Shown: positions 7,744 through 14,229 of the stretch, piece by piece | Layout: each line of letters opens with the position of its first letter | Numbering within the stretch: the first letter of the stretch is position 1 | Source: JBDKGH01 sp039798265 | GTDB taxonomy: Bacteria; Bacteroidota; Bacteroidia; Flavobacteriales_D; Sanyastnellaceae | Direction: 5' to 3' | NCBI GenBank assembly: GCA_039798265.1 | Contig: JBDKGH010000011.1 | Span: 1 to 19,006, forward strand | Length of the DNA stretch: 19,006 bases | Program-made: the position numbers and the translations under genes | Notes under the pieces: generated by a model | Told to the model about the DNA's origin: nothing | The model's database searches: none | What the model saw: only the letters and a program-made list of their open reading frames with translations

Positions 7744-7748
7744 AATAT

Positions 7749-8459
7749 ATGGCTCTTTCTAAAAGAAAAAAACGCTGGCTTTCTGCACTATCCGTATTGT
7801 GCATTCTGTTACTTATGAGTTATCCCTATCGGTATGACCTTGTGGACTGGCTTAGGGAAAAAACGGGCTGGGAGCTTCCTGTAAATCCGCGTCCAGCAGG
7901 TATTACGGATTTGCAGTGGTGTGAATCGAATTACCACGATGAAATTGCGGAGCTAGCTGAAAAACACGAAGTGCCTTATGCTTATTTGATGAGCTTAATT
8001 GTGCTGGAATGCGGAGGCGATAAACCAGCAGGTCATCGCTTTGAAAAACACATTTTCAATAAGCTTAAAAAAGTTCAGGAAGGGAAGATCAAAAAGTTTG
8101 AAAACATACGCCAAGAAGATCTCGCTCCTATGAATGATGATGCCCTGAAAAACCTGGCCACTAGTTGGGGACCTTTTCAACTGATGGGATACAAAGCGAT
8201 TGCGCTGGGCGTTAATGTGGCCGATTTAAGAAATGAAGAGACCGCCGCTGAGGTTGGGGTAAAGTGGATCAAAAAAGAATATGGACATTTTTTAACCAAG
8301 AAAAAATGGAAGGATGCCTTTCATTATCATAACACGGGTGATCGATTTCCCTTGAGTGGTCATTCCCATACGCACAATCCCTATTATGTTTCGGATGGGG
8401 TAAAACAACTGAAGTATTTCGAAAAGAAATACGCAAAAAAAACTCCTTCTCAAAGTTGA
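7749..8459 (+). CDS. Membrane-anchored lysozyme/transglycosylase-fold protein, N-acetylmuramidase-like
   Basis: A 236-aa protein with a basic N-terminus and one membrane segment (about residues 10-25) acting as an uncleaved anchor, so the rest is periplasmic. The domain resembles lysozyme-like muramidases: 'LIVLECGGD' supplies a probable catalytic Glu87, then 'HRFEKHIFNKL', and 'SWGPFQLMGYKAIALG' at 139-154, the usual 'SWG-Q-MG' block of these enzymes. 'FHYHNTGDRF' near the end fits the late substrate-binding strand. A role in peptidoglycan cleavage is likely, either glycan turnover or cell-envelope assembly; family membership is by motif only. It is divergent from the WYL regulator, and its last codons form part of a terminator hairpin. 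Confidence 0.75.
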   Translation: MALSKRKKRWLSALSVLCILLLMSYPYRYDLVDWLREKTGWELPVNPRPAGITDLQWCESNYHDEIAELAEKHEVPYAYLMSLIVLECGGDKPAGHRFEKHIFNKLKKVQEGKIKKFENIRQEDLAPMNDDALKNLATSWGPFQLMGYKAIALGVNVADLRNEETAAEVGVKWIKKEYGHFLTKKKWKDAFHYHNTGDRFPLSGHSHTHNPYYVSDGVKQLKYFEKKYAKKTPSQS

Positions 8460-8478
8460 TCACTTTTTCAAAGGAGTT
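8441..8478. terminator. Bidirectional terminator between convergent genes
   Basis: AACTCCTT at 8441-8448 pairs with AAGGAGTT at 8471-8478; an inner stem AAAGT/ACTTT closes a 5-base loop. On the minus strand the stem is followed by eight T, a strong terminator for the DUF3127 gene; on the plus strand the tract is weaker (GTCTTATTT). The left arm lies inside the muramidase-like gene and its TGA stop is in the apical region. Confidence 0.7.
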
Positions 8479-8501
8479 GTCTTATTTAAAAAAGATGTTG
8501 C

Positions 8502-8843
8502 TTAGAATGGCAAATCATCTTCTGCATCTGAAGCATAATCTTCCATACTAGGCGGTGGTGGTGGTACACTCTCTTGTGGACCATTACCGGCCGCATCAAT
8601 TTTCCAAGCTACGAGGCTGTTGAAATATTTGCCTTGCCATTCGCGTCCACGAATATCAAATCGCACCATTACTCGGTCTCCTGATTTGAAATTATTGACG
8701 ATAGCGGTCTTGTCTTTTAATAATTCGAAGCAAATATCATTGGGATATTGCTCTTCGGTGGTGATGACAAACTCACGTTTGTTGAAGCCACTAGGAAATG
8801 TTTTTTCCTCGAAAATGACTTTTATTTTTCCTGCTAGTTCCAT
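8502..8843 (-). CDS. DUF3127 protein with SSB-like acidic C-terminal tip
   Basis: A 113-aa protein that matches the small DUF3127 family common in Bacteroidota. The first ~85 residues are beta-rich and basic/aromatic in places ('TFPSGFNKREFVITT', 'FKSGDRVMVRFDIRGREW', 'KYFNSLVAWKI'), the layout expected of an OB-fold. A linker with five prolines follows, then an acidic end 'EDDLPF'. Single-strand DNA-binding proteins end in a very similar tip that recruits repair and replication proteins, so a nucleic-acid-binding role is a reasonable inference, not shown. It lies 64 bases downstream of the flavin reductase-like gene with no terminator between, so it may be read from the purE transcript. A weak box TCTCTTTG precedes the ATG closely. 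Confidence 0.8.
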   Translation of the reverse strand: MELAGKIKVIFEEKTFPSGFNKREFVITTEEQYPNDICFELLKDKTAIVNNFKSGDRVMVRFDIRGREWQGKYFNSLVAWKIDAAGNGPQESVPPPPPSMEDYASDAEDDLPF

Positions 8844-8907
8844 GCTGCAAAGAGAAGTAATTTCAGGGTGATGATGAAATTTTTTTTATGCCTAGTTATT
8901 CAGAGTG

Positions 8908-9801
8908 CTAATTATTGAAGCTCAACAAGGTCATCCAGGCTTCTTGTATGTTTTTTTCCTGAAGCAATTGCTGGGCGCGCATGTGCAACTGGTGTTCTAA
9001 CTCCGTGGCATTTCCTTCGTGCTCAATAAATAAATCTGCTAACTCGGTGAGCTTGTATTCGTTTACCGAAGTCTCATCGGGCAACTGCTGCACGTTTCCA
9101 AGCATGCCTAAATCGTTTCCGGTGAGCACTTTCGATGAGCGAATGTCGGCAGGAATTAGATCTACCCCGATGCCTAATTTTTCATTGGGTTTGGGTACTT
9201 CAAACATGCCATTACGTGCTCTTGTATACCAATCTCCGCCCATACGAGCGACTAAATCAAGTTTATAGGCGTCTATTTTCCCGTTTTCATCCAGTACCGA
9301 TTCATCAATATGGATGGCCAATACTTCACAAATAACTAAGTTGCCAGCACCGCCATTTGGGCCTAACTCAATCACTTCATTGACCTTGCATTCAATTTGA
9401 ACGGGTGATTCTTTTACGCGAAAAGGTTTTACATGATCGGATGCAAGAGCGGTTAATCCTGCTTTTACAAACTCATTCACACCAGCCGGATATTCTACTG
9501 AAGAAAGCGACATTTGTTGAACGATGTCGTAATTCACCACATTGATGACGCACTCTTTTACACGTTTCACATTTTCATACGTGTGTTTGGTTGTGTTATC
9601 TCTTCCACGTCGGGCTGGGGAGAAAATGAGTATGGGTGGATTAGCACTAAATACATTGAAAAAACTAAACGGGGAAAGGTTAGGACGACCTTCTTCGTCG
9701 ATGGTACTCGCAAATGCAATTGGTCGTGGAGCTACAGCACCAAGTAAGGTTTGATGCAATTGACCAACACTTACTTCGGAGGGTAAAATGGTTTTCATCA
9801 T
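8908..9801 (-). CDS. Flavin reductase-like (FMN-binding split-barrel) protein
   Basis: A 297-aa protein. The first ~200 residues match the flavin reductase-like domain: 'GAVAPRPIAFASTIDEEGRPNLSPFSFFNVFSANPP' (split over 21-56) with the typical 'PRP-A-ST-D-G--N--P-S-F---S--PP' spacing, 'RDNTTKHTYENV', and 'VICEVLAIHID'. Such proteins bind FMN and either reduce flavins with NAD(P)H or use the flavin themselves; which applies here is unclear. A C-terminal stretch of about 90 residues, partly helical, goes beyond the usual ~200-aa domain. Its ATG (9801-9799) overlaps the purE stop as ATGA, so translation is probably coupled to purE. A second ATG follows at once and could be used instead. Confidence 0.8.
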   Translation of the reverse strand: MMKTILPSEVSVGQLHQTLLGAVAPRPIAFASTIDEEGRPNLSPFSFFNVFSANPPILIFSPARRGRDNTTKHTYENVKRVKECVINVVNYDIVQQMSLSSVEYPAGVNEFVKAGLTALASDHVKPFRVKESPVQIECKVNEVIELGPNGGAGNLVICEVLAIHIDESVLDENGKIDAYKLDLVARMGGDWYTRARNGMFEVPKPNEKLGIGVDLIPADIRSSKVLTGNDLGMLGNVQQLPDETSVNEYKLTELADLFIEHEGNATELEHQLHMRAQQLLQEKNIQEAWMTLLSFNN

Positions 9802-10289
9802 GCGTTATTTTTTTCTACCTCCGCGAGGCTTTCCATCACTTTTTTCTTGAGTTCTTCTTTGAATTGCCCGATGCGCTGAAGCAAAGTATCATCGCCAGCA
9901 GCAACAATTTGAGCGGCTAAAATTCCAGCATTGCGAGCTCCGTTAAGGGCAACTGTAGCAACCGGAACGCCAGCGGGCATTTGTAGGATGGAAAGCACAC
10001 TATCCCAACCATCGATAGAATTGGAAGAAAGAATGGGAACACCAATTACAGGAAGGGGCGTTAATGAGGCGGTCATACCGGGCAAATGCGCAGCACCGCC
10101 CGCTCCAGCGATAATTACTTTTAATCCGCGACTTGCTGCTGACTGAGCATACTCAAACATACGTTCGGGAGTGCGGTGTGCACTCACTACGGTAATTTCA
10201 TAGGAAACACCGAGTAATTGAAGTACTTCAGCTGCTTCCTTCATGATAGGAAGGTCGCTTTTGCTTCCCATGATAATGCCTACTTTCAT
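9798..10289 (-). CDS. purE: N5-carboxyaminoimidazole ribonucleotide mutase PurE
   Basis: A 163-aa protein of normal class I PurE length. It converts N5-CAIR to CAIR in purine biosynthesis, in the cytosol as an octamer. Motifs are all present: 'GIIMGSKSDLPIM' at the N-terminus, 'VSAHRTPERM' with the catalytic His, 'AGAGGAAHLPGMTAS', 'VIGVPI', 'SILQMPAGVPVATVALNGARNAGILAAQ'. The partner enzyme PurK is not in the window. It lies 33 bases after the nucleoside transporter gene, with an exact -7 box in the gap, so it probably has its own promoter besides any read-through. It is followed by the flavin reductase-like gene with a 4-base overlap. Confidence 0.95.
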   Translation of the reverse strand: MKVGIIMGSKSDLPIMKEAAEVLQLLGVSYEITVVSAHRTPERMFEYAQSAASRGLKVIIAGAGGAAHLPGMTASLTPLPVIGVPILSSNSIDGWDSVLSILQMPAGVPVATVALNGARNAGILAAQIVAAGDDTLLQRIGQFKEELKKKVMESLAEVEKNNA

Positions 10290-10309
10290 TGGTTTGATAA
10301 TTTGGTAGG

Positions 10310-10317
10310 CAAAAATA
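10310..10317 (-). promoter_or_regulatory. Candidate -7 box TATTTTTG of purE
   Basis: On the minus strand an exact TAnnTTTG, followed by C as in many Bacteroidota promoters, 20 bases upstream of the purE ATG. The -33 region would fall inside the end of the transporter gene; no TTG is evident there. Confidence 0.5.
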
Positions 10318-10322
10318 CAGCG

Positions 10323-11603
10323 TTACATCAATATACCGGCTATGGTTGCAGAAAGGTATGAGGCTAATGTTCCACAAATAAGCGCGCGGAAACCCAAACG
10401 AGCTAAATCAGCGCGACGTTCGGGTACCAGCTCACCAATACCACCTACTTGTATGGCAATGGAACTGAAGTTAGCAAACCCACACAAGGCGAAGCTAGCA
10501 ATCAAAATGGATTTTGGAGCAAGCGAGGCTCCCGCAATCATCGGTGCCAAACCAGAGTAAGCAACAAATTCGTTGATAACCAATTTGGTTCCTAACAAGG
10601 ATCCCACGGTCATCATGTCTTGTGAGGGTACGCCCATAGCCCAAGCGAAGCCACTGAACACCAAACCGAAAATGCTATCTAAGCTAAAGTTGTTCAAGTC
10701 AAGGCCAATACCGCTGAATGAAAGACCCATCCAGGCTAAGCCATCTCCAGCTTTGTTGAGCAATACATCTACCAATGCGATCAAGGCAATAAATCCGATC
10801 AACATAGCTATAACATTGAGGGACACTTTTAATCCGTCAGATGCACCATGAGATATGGCGTCCAGAAGGTTGGCGTGTGTCTTTTTTACTTCGAGTTTTA
10901 AAGCTCCTTTGGTTGGAGATTCCTCGGTTTCTGGCCAAACAATTTTAGAAATGACCAATGCTGCGGGTGCGGCCATAATACTTGCTGCTAAAAGGTAAGA
11001 AGCCGGCACACCCATCGAAATATAGACGGCCATTACACCTCCGGCGATACAAGCCATACTTCCGCTCATAGAAGCGAGTAATTCACTTTTGGTCATGGTT
11101 TTCAAATAGGGCTTAATCATAATTTGAGCTTCTACTTGACCTACAAAAGCGCTGGCTACGTTGGAAAGCGCCTCACTGCCACTTACTCGCATAAGCGCAT
11201 GTACTATGCGCGCGAAGAAAGAAACGATGATCTGCATTAATCCTATTTGATAAGCAATGTTAACCAATACCGCCACGAAGATGATGGTAGGCATGAGTTT
11301 AAACATGAATAGGAAGCTGTGATTGTCACCAAAAATGGGTTTGAGTAAATCAGGGCGCATAAGTCCGCCGAACACAAATTCACCTCCTTTTTCGGCCAAA
11401 TCCAATAGACGTTTGATTTTTTCACCCAACCAATTAAAGGTGTTTAAACCTACTTGCGTTTTAAGAATGAAAAGGGCAAGAATCAATTGAATGGCTAGTC
11501 CGGATACAACCACGCGGTAATTGATTTTCTTACGGTTATTAGAAAGCAAAAAGGCTAATCCAAGAATGAGGATCACGCCAATTAAGCCATGGAATCTTTC
11601 CAT
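10323..11603 (-). CDS. Concentrative nucleoside transporter, NupC/CNT family
   Basis: A 426-aa polytopic inner-membrane protein of the CNT family, which imports nucleosides with H+ or Na+. An early helix pair is followed by the amphipathic part 'NWLGEKIKRLLDLAEKGGEFVFG'; 'AFVGQVEAQIMIKPYL' carries the conserved Glu158 of the nucleoside/ion site (family motif GQ-E); 'VMAVYISMG' follows; and the late signature 'CGFANFSSIAIQVGGIGEL' plus 'RRADLARLGFRAL' is intact. Specificity (purine or pyrimidine, H+ or Na+) cannot be settled by eye. It lies between the bifunctional nuclease gene and purE, all on the same strand, and probably feeds salvage. A -7-type box lies 33 bases upstream of the ATG. Confidence 0.92.
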   Translation of the reverse strand: MERFHGLIGVILILGLAFLLSNNRKKINYRVVVSGLAIQLILALFILKTQVGLNTFNWLGEKIKRLLDLAEKGGEFVFGGLMRPDLLKPIFGDNHSFLFMFKLMPTIIFVAVLVNIAYQIGLMQIIVSFFARIVHALMRVSGSEALSNVASAFVGQVEAQIMIKPYLKTMTKSELLASMSGSMACIAGGVMAVYISMGVPASYLLAASIMAAPAALVISKIVWPETEESPTKGALKLEVKKTHANLLDAISHGASDGLKVSLNVIAMLIGFIALIALVDVLLNKAGDGLAWMGLSFSGIGLDLNNFSLDSIFGLVFSGFAWAMGVPSQDMMTVGSLLGTKLVINEFVAYSGLAPMIAGASLAPKSILIASFALCGFANFSSIAIQVGGIGELVPERRADLARLGFRALICGTLASYLSATIAGILM

Positions 11604-11636
11604 TGGGTCGGTTGGTATTGGTAAAAGTTAAGGTAG

Positions 11637-11644
11637 CGAATGTA
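11637..11644 (-). promoter_or_regulatory. Candidate -7 box TACATTCG of the nucleoside transporter gene
   Basis: On the minus strand TACATTCG fits TAnnTTTG with C at the third position of the TTTG part and is followed by C. It leaves a leader of roughly 28 bases before the ATG at 11603. No good -33 TTG was found. Confidence 0.45.
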
Positions 11645-11655
11645 TGAAAGAACGG

Positions 11656-12252
11656 CTATTTTCCTGTTCTCTTGTTGATCTCATCGCGAATGCGCGAGGC
11701 TTTTTCGTACTCTTCGCGTTCCAATGCGGTGTCCAATTGACGCTGCAATTCGTCTATTGATACGTTGGAAGTAAATTCGGATTCTTGTTCTTCGCTTTCA
11801 GGAATGTCCGGCTCATCATAGCTAATGGCGTCTGATGGTTCTTCTGCATTCACACCGGCTTGCTCGAGGATAAACTCCATGCAATAGATAGGACAGTTGA
11901 AGCGAACAGCAATGGCTACAGCATCGCTCGTGCGGGCATCTATCTCTGCTGTTTTTCCACCCATGGTGGCAATGAGCTTAGCGAAGAAAATACCTTCGAC
12001 TAAATTATAAATGAGGACTTCTTCAATGTCGATCGCAAAGCTATGAGCAAGGTTGCGAAAGAGATCGTGGGTGAGCGGTCGGCTAGGAGTCATGTTTTCT
12101 AACTCAATCGCAATAGCCTGTGCTTCTGCACCACCAATAACGATTGGCAAACGACGATTACCGTCTTTTTCTGCCAAAACCATGGCATATGCACCACTTG
12201 TGCTTCCACTAGGGGCGATATCGGCTATGTGTAGCTCTATCTTTTTGCTCAT
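11656..12252 (-). CDS. Bifunctional nuclease (DUF151) with C-terminal UVR domain
   Basis: I place the start at the ATG at 12252 (198 aa), giving 'MSKKIELHIADIAPS', the normal family beginning; the frame extends 26 codons further upstream but through the promoter and terminator region. Residues 1 to about 140 are the bifunctional nuclease domain: 'GAYAMVLAEKDGNRRLPIVIGGAEAQAIAIELE', split over 20-52, and 'DARTSDAVAIAVRFNCPIY'. Family members have been reported with DNase and RNase activity. An acidic linker leads to a UVR motif at about 165-198 ('LQRQLDTALEREEYEKASRIRDEI'), a helical hairpin shared with UvrB/UvrC and Clp regulators that mediates protein contacts. The gene follows etfA behind a terminator and has its own -7 box. 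Confidence 0.9.
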   Translation of the reverse strand: MSKKIELHIADIAPSGSTSGAYAMVLAEKDGNRRLPIVIGGAEAQAIAIELENMTPSRPLTHDLFRNLAHSFAIDIEEVLIYNLVEGIFFAKLIATMGGKTAEIDARTSDAVAIAVRFNCPIYCMEFILEQAGVNAEEPSDAISYDEPDIPESEEQESEFTSNVSIDELQRQLDTALEREEYEKASRIRDEINKRTGK

Positions 12253-12274
12253 AAACTCTGTAAACCGTGCTTCA

Positions 12275-12282
12275 CGAATATA
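12275..12282 (-). promoter_or_regulatory. Candidate -7 box TATATTCG of the bifunctional nuclease gene
   Basis: On the minus strand TATATTCG lies 22 bases upstream of the ATG at 12252. A TTG (complement of CAA at 12306-12308) is 23 bases further upstream, inside the loop of the etfA terminator, and could be the -33 element. Confidence 0.5.
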
Positions 12283-12289
12283 AAAAGAA

Positions 12290-12320
12290 AAGCCTTTCCA
12301 GCATTCAACTGGAAAGGCTT
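12290..12320 (-). terminator. Rho-independent terminator after etfA
   Basis: A perfect 12-bp stem AAGCCTTTCCAG/CTGGAAAGGCTT with a 7-base loop lies 11 bases after the etfA stop. On the minus strand it is followed by TTCTTTTTAT, a normal T tract. Confidence 0.85.
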
Positions 12321-12331
12321 GACTATACAAT

Positions 12332-13294
12332 TTACTTAGCAGCTTTAAATTCTTTCGCTGCGCTAATCAACTGAGGTAATACTTCAAACGCATCGCCCAC
12401 AATTCCGTAATCCGCTGCTTTGAAGAATGGCGCTTCGGGATCTTTGTTGATGACCACGATGGTTTTGCTACCATTTACACCAGCTAAGTGCTGAATAGCT
12501 CCACTGATACCAATAGCGATATACAAGTTAGGACGAATAGTAATACCTGTTTGTCCTACGTGCTCGTGGTGAGGGCGCCATCCGATATCAGATACTGGAC
12601 GAGAGCAAGCGGTGGCAGCGCCAAGAACAGTTGCTAGTTCTTCTACTGGACCCCAATGTTCTGGGCCTTTCATTCCGCGACCAGCACTTACTACGAGGTC
12701 AGCCTCTGGAAGTGGAATGCCATGTTCGTTACTTTCCGTCTTGATTTCTTTTACTTTGATACCTGCTGCACCTACTTCAGCAGCGAAATTTTCTACCGCA
12801 GCTGAGCCACCAGTAGCATGAACGCCAAATGAATTAGGAAGCACGGTAATCACTTTATTATCGGTATTCACTGATACGTCAGCGATAGCTTTACCAGAAA
12901 AAACATTTTTCTTCACCACAAATCCGCTCGAAAGATCGGGTAGAGTAGTAGCGCCAGGAACCATGCCCGCACCCATGCGAGCGGCTACGCGAGGAGCAAC
13001 CATTTTACCTACTATATCGTGAGCGAATACAACTACGTTAGCGCTTACAGCTGCAGCCGCGGCTACTGTCAAGCGAGTGAGTTGTTGTGAATCAGAAAGG
13101 TGGGCTGCGGTGGATACTAATACTTTTTTAGCTCCCGCGTTGCCTAGTCCTCCGTCGCCGTCGATGGCGCCTACGGTAAGAGCAACACATTCTGTACCCA
13201 TAGCTTCAGCGAGCTTAGCGCCATAGCTAACAGCTTCGAGGCTGCTTTTTGGGAATTTACCTTGGTGGTTATCTGCAAATACTAAAATGGACAT
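12332..13294 (-). CDS. etfA: Electron transfer flavoprotein alpha subunit
   Basis: A 320-aa protein of typical EtfA length. With EtfB it forms the FAD-containing electron carrier that takes electrons from acyl-CoA dehydrogenases to ETF:quinone oxidoreductase. The FAD-binding half is intact: 'VVSAGRGMKGPEHW' (201-214), 'ACSRPVSDIGW' (229-239), 'VGQTG' (246-250), 'IGISGAIQHLAG' (261-272) and 'VINKDPEAPFFKAADYGIVGD' split over 281-301. The N-terminal half carries the EtfA alpha/beta domain with 'DNHQGKFPKSSLEAVSYGAKL'-type residues near 8-28. It starts 22 bases after etfB and is closed by a strong terminator, so etfB-etfA form a two-gene operon. The motifs fit the ordinary, non-bifurcating type; no partner dehydrogenase is in the window. 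Confidence 0.96.
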   Translation of the reverse strand: MSILVFADNHQGKFPKSSLEAVSYGAKLAEAMGTECVALTVGAIDGDGGLGNAGAKKVLVSTAAHLSDSQQLTRLTVAAAAAVSANVVVFAHDIVGKMVAPRVAARMGAGMVPGATTLPDLSSGFVVKKNVFSGKAIADVSVNTDNKVITVLPNSFGVHATGGSAAVENFAAEVGAAGIKVKEIKTESNEHGIPLPEADLVVSAGRGMKGPEHWGPVEELATVLGAATACSRPVSDIGWRPHHEHVGQTGITIRPNLYIAIGISGAIQHLAGVNGSKTIVVINKDPEAPFFKAADYGIVGDAFEVLPQLISAAKEFKAAK

Positions 13295-13316
13295 GATGGT
13301 AATGGAATAAGAATGA

Positions 13317-14057
13317 TTAAATCACTTTAGCTTCTTCGTGCAATAGGCGAATTAATTCACCTGCCTTGTCTGCATCGATGTACTTACAAGCACTCTTAGC
13401 AGGGGGCAAAGAGAAGCCTTTTACGGAAGTAGTAACGACTACTGCTTCTGCAGCTACCACATTCAATGGTTTTGTGCGAGCAGCCATAATTCCGCGCATA
13501 TTAGGAATGCGTTGTTCGGCCATGCCTTTTGCAGCACTGATCACCACTGGTGTTTGTACTTCTACTACTTCAATGCCACCTGCAACTTCGCGCTCCACGG
13601 TAGCTGTATTGCCGCTAACGTCGAGTTTAGTTGCCAATGACACGTAAGGAGCATCGAGCAATTCGGCGATCATTCCTGGTACTACCGAACCGTTATAATT
13701 GATGGTTTCTTTACCGCACATCACCATGTCAAAGCCGTTGGCTTTTGCATAGTTTGCAATCTGTGTAGCCACATACAAAGAATCGCTTTCTGCAGCATCG
13801 ATACGAACAGCATCATCTGCACCAATAGCAAGTGCTTTGCGGATGATAGGTTCGTAATCAGCGCCACCAACAGAGATGGTAGTGACGTTGCCGCCCTGCG
13901 CTTCTTTGATTTCGAGCGCGCGCACCAAGGCGTACCACTCGTCATAAGGGTTAACGATGAATTGAACTCCGTTCTCATCGAATTTTGTATTGCCATCGGT
14001 GAAGGCAATTTTTGAGGTAGTATCAGGCGCTTTGCTGATGCAGACTAGAATTTTCAT
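13317..14057 (-). CDS. etfB: Electron transfer flavoprotein beta subunit
   Basis: The start is the ATG at 14057 (246 aa), giving 'MKILVCISKAPDTTSKIAF', the standard EtfB beginning; a TTG five codons upstream is rejected. The AMP-binding subunit of ETF: 'FIVNPYDEWYALVRALEIKE' near 34-53, 'VTTISVGG', 'RKALAIGADDAVRID', 'MVMCGKETINYNGSVVPG' in the place of the family's GKQ-D---QVG loop, and 'EVQTPVVISAAKGMAEQRIPNMRGIM' (split) as the signature near residue 170-195. It is the first gene of the etfBA operon and is divergent from pdhB across 172 bases. A TACCTTCG box on the minus strand stands 26 bases before its ATG. Confidence 0.96.
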   Translation of the reverse strand: MKILVCISKAPDTTSKIAFTDGNTKFDENGVQFIVNPYDEWYALVRALEIKEAQGGNVTTISVGGADYEPIIRKALAIGADDAVRIDAAESDSLYVATQIANYAKANGFDMVMCGKETINYNGSVVPGMIAELLDAPYVSLATKLDVSGNTATVEREVAGGIEVVEVQTPVVISAAKGMAEQRIPNMRGIMAARTKPLNVVAAEAVVVTTSVKGFSLPPAKSACKYIDADKAGELIRLLHEEAKVI

Positions 14058-14083
14058 TGATTCTTTATCCAATTTTCGGGTTG

Positions 14084-14091
14084 CGAAGGTA
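14084..14091 (-). promoter_or_regulatory. Candidate -7 box TACCTTCG of etfBA
   Basis: On the minus strand TACCTTCG, followed by C, ends 26 bases before the etfB ATG. It fits the TAnnTTCG form seen elsewhere in the window. A TTG lies 15 bases upstream of it, slightly close for a -33 element. Confidence 0.45.
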
Positions 14092-14200
14092 ACAACGAAA
14101 TGGATTCAATGGTTCGATTCAGACACCGTTTTTTGCTGATCTTTTGATTAGAGCTAACAAATTACCAAATGTTTTCTTTTCGGTTTAAGCGCACAAGTCT

Positions 14201-14208
14201 TATTTTCG
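14201..14208 (+). promoter_or_regulatory. Candidate -7 box TATTTTCG of pdhB
   Basis: TATTTTCG followed by C lies 21 bases before the pdhB ATG. Exactly 19 bases upstream stands TTTC (14178-14181), one base from the -33 TTTG. The box and its flank (TATTTTCGCC) resemble the hppA promoter (TATATTCGCG). Confidence 0.5.
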
Positions 14209-14229
14209 CCTCCGATTATCAAAAAGAAC

